64,000 nucleotides of DNA from Lepas anatifera (Eukaryota; Arthropoda; Thecostraca; Lepadidae). The stretch is taken from assembly GCA_034440635.1 (NCBI GenBank), contig JAOTON010000198.1:620001-684000 (forward strand), read 5' to 3'. Positions 10,634-20,410 of this stretch are shown one piece after another (position 1 is the stretch's first letter; each line of letters starts with the position of its first letter). A program made the position numbers and the translations under genes. Under the pieces are notes generated by a model. The model searched no databases and was not told the origin of the DNA. It saw nothing but the letters and a program-made list of their open reading frames with translations.

Positions 10634-10700
<67 letters not shown>
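10634..10700. repeat. (TA)n microsatellite
   Basis: About 33 TA units that directly join PLE N-terminal coding sequence on the left and a downstream PLE coding segment on the right. Confidence 0.97.
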
Positions 10701-10701
<1 letters not shown>

Positions 10702-10893
10702 GTGGCGAACACCGAACAGCTAACCGAGCTTAATAACTCACTTTGTGCCAGCTCTGTACTTAAATTTACAACGGCACTGAACGTGAACAGCAAACTCCCG
10801 TTTCTCGACATCATGATAGATGCGGAGCAGTATAGTTTCATATTGGACGTGCACTTGAAACCGACCAATCTAAGACGTTGTATGAGTGCATGA
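10701..10893 (+). pseudogene. Penelope-like RT fragment beyond the TA tract
   Basis: The frame continues out of the TA tract into LNNSLCASSVLKFTTALNVN and SKLPFLDIMIDAEQYSFILD, then VHLKPTNLRRCMSA. The LPFLD-x(n)-KPT pattern is the reverse-transcriptase tail of Penelope-like elements, corresponding to residues about 165-200 of the left-arm protein. The N-terminal domain upstream (10513-10633) and this piece should be several hundred codons apart, so the TA tract sits where the central RT is missing. Confidence 0.65.
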
Positions 10894-10910
10894 AGGGACT
10901 GTAGTGACAC

Positions 10911-11165
10911 TTAACACTCGCATTGACAGGGGTCTGAGCCAACTTCGCTTTGACGGGAGGGCGGGTAACCGCCCCAAGGCATACCACCATAGGGATGAAG
11001 GTTTTCAGTCATTACATCTGAACTAGTAAAGATAGAGCAAAACAATCTAGACCAATGGAATCCTCACAGCAAGCTAAATCTTATTATATATGATGTGACC
11101 TTGTTAGGTCAAATATGGTCAAATCCTAGATCTGGCCTGACCTGAAGCACTGATGGTGGAAGTGG
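10911..11165 (-). mobile_element. TTAA MITE, family II, truncated
   Basis: Starts with TTAA (10911-10914) and the end-word CACTCGCATTGACAGGGG, then GAGCCAACTTCG and a second TTGACGGG. This is the reverse complement of the right end of the complete copy at 48285-49097. Interior homology to 17560-17650 (reverse complement) continues to about 11165, where it is lost. Confidence 0.7.
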
Positions 11166-11249
11166 AAGGGGGGAATAAATCAGAAGTTTTAACACTAACT
11201 CTATGACGTTGACTGGAAAGAAATAAGTTGAAAAGCCCATGGTCCCCTC

Positions 11250-12124
11250 TTAGCACGCGCAGTGGAAGGGGGTTCCTAAATTACCCCCCCTCCACCTATT
11301 TGTCCGAGGTGACCGGAGAACCATTCGCCGCCAGAAAACTACTCGGTCACATTTGAGAAAATCAATGAGCCCGTCGATTGCTGAAGACATTTTAAAAATC
11401 GGTCAATGATTTGTTTTACTTATAGGCTTTCAAATTTAGACCTATATTTTGAGACCGTCGCAATTGCGCGTTAGCATCAGCTCGCCTGCACTGTAGACCG
11501 AGTGGTGACGTCATAACGTCATAAAATCAGGTAATATGCCAAGTTCAACCCACATGAAGGTCAAGGTCAAGGTCAAAAGTCACAGATTACGGTCATTGAC
11601 TCCAGTGTACCGGTCAGATGGCATTTTTCCGTATGACGTATTGGGGATTGACCTTTACCAATGACTTTTGACCTTGACCTTGACATTGAGGTACCTTAAG
11701 TATGACGTCATAGCATGATATACGTCAGACTTTGTAACGAAATTTCACAGGAAGTACTGGGGACAATCATCTTGAAAATGCTGGATGATCTTGACCATAT
11801 GACATTTAACTTTGACATTGAACTTCATGTGAGGTGATCTTGACACATCATCTCGTTTATATGGCGTTATGACGTCACCATTTGGTCTCCAATGCAAGCG
11901 AACTGGTCCGATCCCTCGATTGTGGTGATCTCAAAATGTAGTTCTGACTTTGAAGGTCTATAAATAAAAAAATCCGACCGATTTTCCAAATATCTTCACC
12001 AATAGACGCGCCGTTCAATTTCCTTAAAAGTGACAAAGTATCGTGTTTCGGCTACGAGCGGTTCTCCGACCATGTTGGAAAAATAGGTGGGAGGCCTCCG
12101 ATACCCCCTTCAGTGCGAGTTTAA
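11250..12124. mobile_element. TTAA MITE, family I, diverged complete copy
   Basis: Flanked by TTAG (11250-11253, one change from TTAA) and TTAA (12121-12124). Ends are CACGCGCAGTGGAAGGGGG on the left and, reverse-complemented, ACTCGCACTGAAGGGGG on the right. It carries the same landmarks as the copies at 13687 and 46918: GAGTGGTGACGTCATAACGTCAT (here 11500-11522), triple AAGGTCA (11556-11577) and further TGACGTCA-like sites. No coding capacity. Confidence 0.8.
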
Positions 12125-12887
12125 AGAGAAAGTGGAACCTTTACGTGATTTTAACTGAGATAGCCAAGTTGTAAAGCATGCCGGAAAACCCGGAACTCAA
12201 TATACCATTTGTCTTGAAACTCAAAATTTCTGTGGACAAAAACTAAAAACCTACCTGAAATGTACCCCAAAATTTATCCCAGCCAGGCGACCATAGTTGT
12301 CAGTTGTTGGAGTGACGACAGCGCTGACGTCACGGTGAGTAATCAGCCAATTGAATCCCTTGAAGCCCATTGAATATGGTAGTAGTTGCCAGATGACGTC
12401 ATCCACGGGCAGAGGTTTATTTTTCACCCTAGAGGAGCATTTAAAAGCAGGGATGTGGAGCCGGAGCCGGAGCCGGGCCGTAGCCGGTCGGAGCTGACCA
12501 TTCTGCCCAGAGCCGGAGCCGCCGAAACACTTTTGATCGGAGCCGGAGCCGGAGCCGGAGCCGTCAGAAAGGGTCCGGCTCCGGCTCCCAAAGAGCTCTA
12601 AAATTACCAAACATCAAACGTGAAATGGTCACATTTTACCTCGTGAGATGTCGCATGAAAACACATTTATTCACCTGAAATATTACATTTTCTCAATATG
12701 TTATGTACATCGAGATTAGTAAAATATTGCAGCTAGGGTGTTCCGTAGACGGTCTCACTCTCGGGCAGGGGATGCGCTCCGGCCATTTAGCATGGGCAGA
12801 AATTGGCAACAAATGGAAGCATCATTCATTCGAGTCGGTCGCTCACAGAGGGTGGACGTGTTTTTGGTGCTCAAGAAATGGACGTAA

Positions 12888-13130
12888 TTCATCCCAAAGG
12901 GGGACCAGGGGGGGGGGGGGGGGGCCCCCCCCCCACCCCCCCCCCCCCCCCCCCAAAGGTAGAGGCCCCCCCAAAAAACCCCCCCCCCCCCCCCCCAGGA
13001 GCGAAACCCCCCGCCGAGGGGCAGGAAAACGGCCCCCCCCCCCCCGTTATTTGTGGCTCCCCCCCCCCCCCCTGGCCCCCCCCGGGCCCCCCCCCCCCCC
13101 GGCGGGCCCCCCCCCCCCCAAACCCCAACC
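12888..13130. repeat. Poly-G / poly-C low-complexity block
   Basis: About 240 bp almost wholly of G-runs followed by C-runs up to about 20 bases long, broken by a few A and T positions. Open frames through it (poly-Gly, poly-Pro) are compositional artefacts. It could be a real homopurine/homopyrimidine tract or a poorly assembled stretch. Confidence 0.85.
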
Positions 13131-13686
13131 CAACATTCATCCTGTTCTTTGTTTAATCCGGGGTTAATATTGCAATGGCATATTGCTATTTTCATCGGCT
13201 ACGTCATGCACTGATTCGTATTTTCCTCAGTGATCTGTGGGACAAGATAAAACAAGATGAAATATGAAATATTTCATGTGTTTTCGTCCGCCATCGCATT
13301 TTCGCAGCTTATATCCCTGCTTGATTTTTTTTATGTGACTCACGTGATTTTGGAGGCCGCTTGGGACAAGAAGTATCTGAATCACAGCTTTTAAAACTGT
13401 CAGCCACCTTCAAAGTTCGTTAGTGATGACAGCCTTGACAGCCTTGAAGTTATATTATTTCAAAGCAACGGTAAGGAGACAAGATTTAAATCAAAACACG
13501 AAGACAAAATGCATACAAGAACAACGAAGTCACTTATTCTGGGCCATCTGTACGAGAATGAAACAAACACGAAGCCGAGTATCGCCTATTTCACATTTAT
13601 CTTCTTCAGTTTTTAAGTTCATTTTTGTGCCTATGTGTATGTGTGTGTAGCAGCCGGAAATCCTTATCCTATTCTCCTCCTCATCC

Positions 13687-14559
13687 TTAACACGCGCACT
13701 GGAGGGGCCTCGAGGCCCCCCACCTGTTTTTCCGAGGTGGCCGGAGAACCGCTTGTAGCCGAAAACGAAACGTGGCCACATTTAACAGAATTTAAAAGCG
13801 CGTCGATTGGTGAAGACTTTTGAAAATCGGTCGACAATTTTTTACTTATAGGCTTTGAAAGTCAGACCTGCATTTTGAGATCGCCGTAAACGCGCGGTCG
13901 GACCAGTTAGCTTGCATTGAAGACCGAGTGGTGACGTCATAACGTCATATAAGCGGGACTATATGTCAGGTCACTTCACATGAAAGTCAAGGTCAAGGTC
14001 AAGGTCACGGTCAGGTCATATCTGCACTTTCAGGTCACTGACCACTGTGCGTCCGGCCAAATGATGTTACCCCGTCTGACATATATTATGCTATGACGTC
14101 ATCGGTAGGGTACCCCAATACAAAGGTCAGGTCAAGGTCAGGTCAAGGTCATTGGGGAAGGTCAATCCTCATTTCCTCCAAACAGTGGCTACAGTGTTAG
14201 TAAGTGTAAATAATAAGTAGTATACCATATGGTGACCTTAAAGGTCATGACCTTGAATGACCTTGACCCAAAAGTTGTGGGGAAGCCTCTTTGAGACCTC
14301 TTTCTATGAACCTTGTCCGCCTTTAGCTTATTCCCGCCATTTTCCTGCATAATCACAGCATTTACCAGTCGATCCCAGCATGGTCAATATTTGACCTTTA
14401 CGACCTCGTTTGACCTTGAAGATATTGACCTAGGTCAATGGAAATTGGTCATATGTAGATCACCATAGCCCCACCCACCTACCAGTGGCGTTTTCTAACC
14501 CTCTTAGTTTCGAATCTTGGGGGCCTACCCCCTAGTGCGGTGCCGACCCCCTGTGTTAA
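13687..14559. mobile_element. TTAA MITE, family I, complete copy nested in hAT
   Basis: An 865-bp element between TTAA 13687-13690 and TTAA 14556-14559. Left end CACGCGCACTGGAGGGG; the right end is partly eroded (GACCCCCTGTG). It is very similar to 46918-47808 along its whole length. Notable interior features are TGACGTCA near 13930 and 14094, runs of AAGGTCA at 13986-14018 and 14124-14165, and TGACCT words at 14220-14265 and 14390-14440. Non-coding. Confidence 0.88.
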
Positions 14560-14759
14560 ACTACCTGGAGGTAGCGAGCGCATGCGCCTTGGGCAGCAGC
14601 GACCCCTCCAGGTAGTATTCCACCGTCCTTGCCCTCATCCATCCTTATCCTTCCCGTCTCCTGCCATAGATTCCATTGTTTCATGTTCATTGCGACGGCA
14701 CTTGAAAAGCCACTAACTGTGTGGAAGTGTGTGCAGCTAATACAAAGTAATACAAAGCA

Positions 14760-14905
14760 TTGGTGGACACTGCCGGATCCATGGGAGGGGGGGCAAAAAA
14801 GGCATTTTCCCCCAAACCGCCCAATTTTTCCGATTTTTTTCAAAAAACATATGTTTTTCACGATTTACCCCATACCGTCGGCCTGCATCCGCCCCTGTTG
14901 GCAGA
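14760..14905. mobile_element. Short hAT MITE, 130 bp
   Basis: Element 14768-14897 with ends CACTGCCGGATCCATGG and, reverse-complemented, CAGGGGCGGATGCAGG. The flanking octamers TTGGTGGA and TTGGCAGA match at six of eight positions. It lies inside the larger hAT element. Confidence 0.6.
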
Positions 14906-15099
14906 CATAGGGGGAGACTATTCCGGCCATGCCCCCCTCAAAGCCCTGGAAGGGGGCAGACTATCTTTTGGCCCCCCAAAGGCCGAATACATTTTTTGAA
15001 AAAGGTGTTTACACTAGGTCTGTCGAGCAATAAAATCTTCGCTCGCACCCCCCCCCGGAGAGCTATCCTGTACTAGGAGAAGTAGTTTATACTAGGTCT

Positions 15100-15399
15100 G
15101 TCGAGAACCGAGGGGAAAAGGCGCAGAAAACAGCATCCTCGTCACTCGATGCGGCACTAGCCGACTTCAAAAACCTGGTTCGCCTAAAGGGGGCGATCGT
15201 ATGGGACACCTTAGATAGATATCCATCCATCATCCAGCCGGCTAGCCTGGTAATGGCCGCGCTACCAGTTACTCAGGTGTCCGTGGAAAGGTTGTTCTCC
15301 GCGATGAAGCTACTGCTTACTGATCTCAGGTCCAGATCAAGAGCAGACATATTGGAGGCAATGTTGCTCCTCCGCTCCAACCGCGATTGGGTGGTGTAG
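15100..15399 (+). pseudogene. hAT transposase C-terminal dimerisation domain
   Basis: An open stretch of about 99 codons ending in TAG at 15397-15399 encodes the hAT C-terminal signature: YPSIIQPASLVMAALPVTQ, then VSVERLFSAMKLLLTDLRSR and SRADILEAMLLLRSN. The SxERLFSAM...R...L...LLLRxN pattern is the classic hATC dimerisation region, which follows the RNase-H-like catalytic core. No start codon or catalytic core is visible upstream. It lies about 600 bp inside the right end of the hAT element in the expected orientation, so it is the remains of that element's own gene. Confidence 0.9.
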
Positions 15400-16005
15400 T
15401 GAGCGAACCAGCTGCTGGGCCCTGGGCAGTAGGGTGGTTGGTTTCGATTTTTCTCAAAAAAGATTATGCCATCAGCCTATCTGATGTGTTTTTCGATGTT
15501 GAACACTGTTAGCTCATCGAAATTTTTCTTTGCGGGCCGTCCAAGCTTTACTTGATCGTTGTATCTTTAATTTTTTATGTGGGTTTGCGGGCATGTCTGG
15601 CCCATATTTCTGTTTGCCATTACAGTGCAGTGCAGTTTGCCATACGAATACACTGCAGTGTAGGTTGGTCCAGTTTTGAGGTTCAATGGCCTTTGGCATC
15701 TGGTCTGGTCAAGAGCGTTCGTTCATCCAGTCGCCATTTTTCATTCGTACAAATACATAATCACTTTGTATCTGATGGACTTTCACGCCCTTGAGAACGT
15801 GTCGATCACATTTTGGATATAGGTACATTGCCGGAGGCGGAGCCGGAGCCGGTTGGAGCCGACTATTTTGCCCGGGCGGAGCCGGAGCCGTTAGGACACT
15901 TGAACCCGGAGCCAAGCCGGAGCCGGAGCCGAAATCATAACCCCGGACCGGAGCCGGAGCCGGAGCCGTCCAAAATTTTCTCGGCTCCGCATCCCTGTTT
16001 AAAAG

Positions 16006-16286
16006 ATCAGATATATTGAGCTTATATATATATATTTATAGATATATATGATATGTTCATGATTCTGGCTATATATCCCTAATTACACAAAATTACTACA
16101 CAAGGCCACATCCCTTTAGACGTGAGCATGGCACCAAATCTGTGGATGAAATTATACAAACAATCTGTTATCAATCGATCGTACCTGAGAGATTACGTCA
16201 TAAAAGCAAGTGCTGAAGGTCCTTGAAAGGAACTCATATACCCTTCTTCCCGGCTTATATATATATGATATTTTTCCAATTACATT
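16006..16286. other. Unassigned AT-rich spacer
   Basis: Contains short TA runs near 16021-16055 and 16255-16270. No gene seen. Confidence 0.45.
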
Positions 16287-16650
16287 GCCGCCCCGGTAGC
16301 TCCGTTGGTAGGGCGTTCGGCTCCAGCCGAACGCAAAGCCTCAGAAGCATGCAGTGGCAGTGCATGTCCAGGCTTGGGATCGGTTCCCCTGAGACGCTCC
16401 GACGCTCAATAGTTTGCCCGACGTAGGTCGGCTGGCAACCGACTGGTGAGGGGGTGACCTGAGCGGGGCGGCCGTCCCTGTGCTTTGTGGGACGTTAAAC
16501 TTTGGCTTCTAAATCATCCCTTCATTGTGGGAGTTGCTCGTTCGGGTGGTGGGGTCGGAGTCTCCGTGACAAGTCCCTTGAGGACTTAAGTGAGACTCCG
16601 ACTCCAGCAGTCGTACTGGGAACAAGTTGGGCAAAATTTATTTTAAAAAA
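16287..16650 (+). repeat. tRNA-derived SINE, full-length copy
   Basis: Begins CCGCCCCGGTAGCTCCGTTGG, a tRNA-like head with pol III box A. A box-B-like GGGATCGGTTCCC follows about 75 bp later. The body contains CCGACTGGTGAGGGGGTGACC, a GGGACGTTAAAC-type segment and a hairpin AAGTCC-CTTGA-GGACTT near 16580. The same structure recurs at 62534-62890 and, without the tRNA head, at 36010-36245. SINEs are copied by a partner LINE; the partner is not identifiable from the tail here. Confidence 0.85.
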
Positions 16651-16699
16651 ATCTACATATGCTTGAATCTTGCCTTGTACCTAGATACACTTCCGTATA

Positions 16700-16827
16700 A
16701 CCGTTTCTACAATCTACGGACAAAAAATTAGGGGGGGGCAGCCAATCCTCAACTGGCTGCTGACAAAAAAACTTTCCATACTTGGACCAAAAACTCTTGA
16801 GCTCCACGTTGCCTTCTGCACTGCTGG
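16700..16827. mobile_element. hAT MITE fragment
   Basis: Similar to the interior of the hAT MITE at 61776-62010: GGGGGGGGCAGCCAA, then CTGACAAAAAA-CTTTCCA and GTTGCCTTCTGCA. Terminal repeats are missing; it is joined to a TTAA MITE at about 16828. Confidence 0.5.
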
Positions 16828-17740
16828 GTACGGGTACCCGCCCCCTCGGGTTTTTTGGAGACAGAATAAAAACGGCGGCGCGTAGCACCGCCGTACTTGG
16901 CATAACTTTTCTCTGACCATTTTTACAATATTAGAAAAATTTTAAGGTTGGGTCATTTCAGGTCAGGCCACCAGTGCAGGTCAAGTCACCAGACCTAAAA
17001 ATAATTAAAATTGCCAAAGTCAGATCTGGATGAGCCTATCTGATCGAAACTCATATCATCTAATGGAAAGAGCCCTGGCGGTGCCGGGTTAATGAACAGT
17101 ACCATATAAGGGTGTTAATTTGTATCCCTTTGGAGTCGGGGCACCTGTAATGAAATATTAATTCAGTGTTAAAATATCCTTAAAATTGTATCATACATCA
17201 TTTTCGGAATTCAAAAGGACTGTGTGATGGCTAAAACAAAAATAATATTGTGTTTTATCCTTTCATACAAGAACATTTTAGTAATTTTTGATATCGATGA
17301 CCTAAGGCCAAACACGAGCAGTGACTTCTCCATTGGAAATACACGGCAAAAATGATTCAAACTGAATATCTTGTAAATGGATGGTTGGAAAGCGTTTATT
17401 TTAACGGAATCAGGTTTTTCCTTACCCTTGCAGTTCTAATGATATGCATTTGACCTGATTTGACCTTGACCTGGCCTCAGGTAAGATCAAATCCTATATT
17501 TGACCTGATTTGACCTAGCAAGGTCATATTATATATCATTCGATTCGTCTTGCTGCGGGCATTCCTAGCCTATATGTTTTGCTCTATATTCACTAGTTCA
17601 GATGAAAGCTTTTGTCTACATGTTGTCCCTATGGTGGCATGATTTGACCTCGAGTGGCCTTACATGTGACCTGACAAAGAAGTGAGCCAAATATTTTCCA
17701 TAGAGATTTGAATAGTTTATCCAACGCCGTTTACTGTTTT

Positions 17741-17741
<1 letters not shown>
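16828..17741 (+). mobile_element. TTAA MITE, family II, both termini eroded
   Basis: Internal homology to 48289-49093 starts at GGTACCCGCCCCCTCGGG and includes the ACGGCGGCGCGTAGC-CCGCCGT hairpin. It continues through AGGTCA-rich sequence to AACGCCGTTTACTGTTTTTCGC, where it meets a CT microsatellite. No TTAA-bounded ends remain. Confidence 0.7.
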
Positions 17742-17776
<35 letters not shown>

Positions 17777-17828
17777 TTCTCTCTCTCTTCTTTCTTTCTT
17801 TCTTTCTTTATTTCTTTCTTTCTTTCTC
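17742..17828. repeat. (CT)n/(CTTT)n microsatellite
   Basis: A pyrimidine tract of CT units changing to CTTT units, fused to the end of a MITE fragment. Confidence 0.95.
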
Positions 17829-18379
17829 GTTAAATAGGTTAGAGCATTTCGGCAGTATGTTTTTTTACACTCACGATTAATATATGTTGTTAATTCCAAA
17901 GCTCTACCATAATTGCATAATGAGCTAAGGCATAGCGGGCTGTTTGTTGACACCTGTTTCTGGGCGTGAGGTATTTCGGCAAGCTGTTTTATTGGATACA
18001 CTGAGGATTAATACATGTTGTTGGTTACAAAGCCCTAGAATAACATAATTGCATCATGAGTTAGAGGGTAAACAGGATATCTGTTGACATTGAAATGAGA
18101 CACGATCTATATCAGAGTGGTACCATGGTGGTACACAAGGCTCGGTTTAAACAACAAATGATTGCATCATTTTCATTTGCTGCATTAGCATAAGACATCA
18201 TTCACCTGATATGGGACGGTGCAAACACAAAAACACAACAACCCAGAACGACCTATACATCTCAAGTCCGACATCACCTTACGAACAATCAAGAAAACTA
18301 TTTAGCTTACCAAGGCAAATCTTACTTATAGAAACTCTATCGACTCAGTTTAAGTCTCTTGATCTTCTACGGATAACAC
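17829..18379. other. Unassigned spacer with an internal duplication
   Basis: Two imperfect copies of a segment (about 17860-17945 and 17985-18070) share TTAATATATGTTGTT/TTAATACATGTTGTT and a following AAGC(T/C)CTA...ATAATTGCAT pattern. No gene is recognised. Confidence 0.45.
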
Positions 18380-19716
18380 AACCACAAGGTATTTGCGTCC
18401 ATTGACGTTGGAAGTCTGCATACCAATTTTCCCGTGCAAGAAACGGTTGATATTGTAATGGACGAGGTTTAAAACAAGTACACAAACGGCCTGCCACCGT
18501 TAATGTTATAATAGACAAGGTTATAGTTGATGTTGTAATAGATGAGGTTTACAACAAACACGCAAACGGCCTGTCACACTAATTGTTCTGAAAGAGTACT
18601 TCGTGATCTTCTTAAGACATGCACAACCGACTCACCCTTCCGTGCTCCAAATTTAAAACTATACATCCAAAATGAGTGTGTGACAGTGGGGTCTCCATTG
18701 GGACCACTATTCGCTAACCTCTATATGTCATAGGTAGAAAATATAGTTCTGGCAACTAGGACGTCCCCTTTCACTCACCGCTACTGTGACGACATATTTC
18801 AAGGGGCTCGAGACTTTGAAGGTCTCAAGGTCTTGATTGAGAGATTCGAACACAGTTCAGTTCTCCATTTCACATAGGAATTAAGCAGAGATAACGTATT
18901 ACCCTTTCTGGATGCACTGGTTGAAACGAATGACTCCGAGCTTATAACAAACGTAGGCAGAAAACCGACTAACATTGACATAACGATGAATGGCAACAGC
19001 AAATGCCCGAAGCGGTATAAAGCTAATGTTCTGCATCTATTTGTGAGAAGAGCAATAGGATATAGCTCAACCTATGGGAAGATGGGCGGGGAATTCACTC
19101 GTGTGAAACAGCTGCTTGCCAATAATGACTTTGCAAGTAACGCACCAGACGCAGGGGTCAACAGGCAACTCAAAACAAAAGAAAAACAGCCACAGGCAGC
19201 AAAGTTACCCACGCCGTATTGTATACAAACCACAGGAACACATCATACAAGACTGACGAAAGAACACTCAAAGACCTTATAAGACGCAACAAGCAGTGCA
19301 AAGGCCAAGAAGTGCTACAGGTCGACCTATACTATACGACACAAAAACCAAAGCACCTCGTCATACGCAGCAGTCCTGTCCCGACAGGGACGTTGAAACG
19401 CACCAATTTAGTGTACAAATTCGCTTACCCCCATGAGGGCTGCCGACCTCATGCTGCCCGCTACATTGGTGTGACAGCAACGACCCTGTCTCGGCGCTTA
19501 AGCATGCACCTCCAACACGGCACAATCAAACAACGCATGACTGACGAACATAAGAAATCATTGGCCCCTAACGTGCTCGTCCACAACCCAGCCATCATCG
19601 CGTCCACTGACGACATCCATAAACTAGGAATTGGAGAATCACTCTACATCGATCGGCTAAAACCCACGTTCAACATCCAGCAGAATACGCAACAATCACA
19701 GACACTAGAGGGCTGA
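18380..19716 (+). pseudogene. Penelope-like element, decayed RT plus GIY-YIG
   Basis: Pieces in order: RT motif A ASIDVGSLHTNFPVQETVDI (about 18388-18447); a locally duplicated segment to 18560; TVGSPLGPLFANLYMS (to 18733); a YCDD box in place of YVDD (about 18781-18795); LPFLDALVE (about 18902); GRKPTNIDITMNGNSKCPKR; then, after a frameshift near 19280, the GIY-YIG domain YIGVTATTLSRRLSMHLQ and an open C-terminus ending at 19716. It is the same family type as the palindrome copies but clearly divergent in sequence. In-frame stops occur near 18732 and 18878. Non-functional. Confidence 0.85.
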
Positions 19717-20264
19717 GCTGGACAACCATCGCAACAGCCGGTTAACGTGTATTTCTAAATGGAGCTAAATATTACTGTATCTAAATGGGATTGTCCGTGT
19801 TTTAGCAGCAGTGAAATGTTAATATTTCCATCATGTCGAAATTTACTTCTTGTTGAAAAAGATCGACATGTGTGATCGGTGTCCTTTAAGAAATCACCGA
19901 TCTTGGGGTACTCTGAGTGATTAAAGTGTATGGAAAAATGAGCGTGTCTTTGTGATTAAGCTCGTTTTAAAGCAGCTTTGGGACTTCACGAGACACTGAC
20001 TGCTGAAGTCATATGGTGTCGCCCACTCTCACCCTGTTGGGAGGGTATTGTGGGGATCGGAAAGGCTTATGCATAATAACGTCTTGAGGACTAAAGCCCG
20101 GGTCAGCGGCGTGGAACTCGAGTGCTCCTCCCCCGCGTCACCGCATCCTCTAAGCCCGTTCTAATGCATTGTATTTTTCAACGATGAGTGCTTGAACTAG
20201 GAACCAAAAAACATGTACTATTCTTGACAATGATTGCGTGAAACAATAGAAACTAGTTGAAATT
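19717..20264 (+). mobile_element. Probable PLE 3' non-coding / pseudo-LTR region
   Basis: Lies between the PLE stop and a new PLE N-terminal start, like 10256-10512 in the palindrome. It holds a perfect 8-bp hairpin GATCGGTG/CACCGATC (about 19875-19904). A GTCTTGAGGA...AAAG...GGGTC string near 20080-20105 is weakly reminiscent of a hammerhead core. Confidence 0.45.
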
Positions 20265-20410
20265 AATGAACTTTGGAGCTATTTTACATAATATTTCATC
20301 TAAAAACAGAATAACCATCGGAAAACTAGAAAACCTCAAAGAAAAGTGTCCAACTGTAAAACTGCAGTTATATTTAATCGTCAGTGTATCCACGAAAAAA
20401 AAAACATATA
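20265..20410 (+). pseudogene. Penelope-like N-terminal fragment following a PLE 3' end
   Basis: Translates as FGAILHNISSKNRITIGKLE and continues with LKEK, then in a shifted frame IFNRQCIHEKKNIYF. It aligns with IGTILHEHSIENRKLIRNIE ... TFNQHCI at 10513-10633. So a PLE 3' end followed by a new N-terminus occurs a third time, supporting tandem pseudo-LTR organisation. Confidence 0.55.

Larger units (their letters stand above)
8907..10636 (+). mobile_element. Penelope-like element, right arm of palindrome
   Basis: Inverted near-copy of 7127-8863: truncated reverse transcriptase, GIY-YIG, 3' non-coding region, then the N-terminal start of a second copy (about 10513-10633) ending at a (TA)n tract. 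The arm is about 7 bp shorter than its partner. The indels I could locate are one-base losses in homopolymers plus one lost AG. Confidence 0.9.
12440..16005 (+). mobile_element. hAT DNA transposon, 3,550 bp, exact 8-bp target duplication
   Basis: The element spans 12448-15997 between identical octamers TTTAAAAG (12440-12447 and 15998-16005). Its inverted ends are CAGGGATGTGGAGCC and, reverse-complemented, CAGGGATGCGGAGCC. Both ends continue into arrays of the hexamer GGAGCC (12450-12590 and 15833-15985), probably subterminal transposase-binding repeats. Between them are a transposase C-terminus (15100-15399), a G/C homopolymer block, a family I TTAA MITE and a small hAT MITE. Eight-base duplication and CAGGG ends are diagnostic of hAT. 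The rest of the transposase gene is not recognisable, so the copy cannot move by itself. Confidence 0.88.

Noticed and set aside
12703..13195. Long open frames of poly-Gly and poly-Pro across the G/C block
   Set aside because: Present on both strands in several frames; purely a product of homopolymer composition.
16287..16400. Functional tRNA gene
   Set aside because: The tRNA-like head is part of a repeated unit of about 360 bp present three times; it is a SINE.
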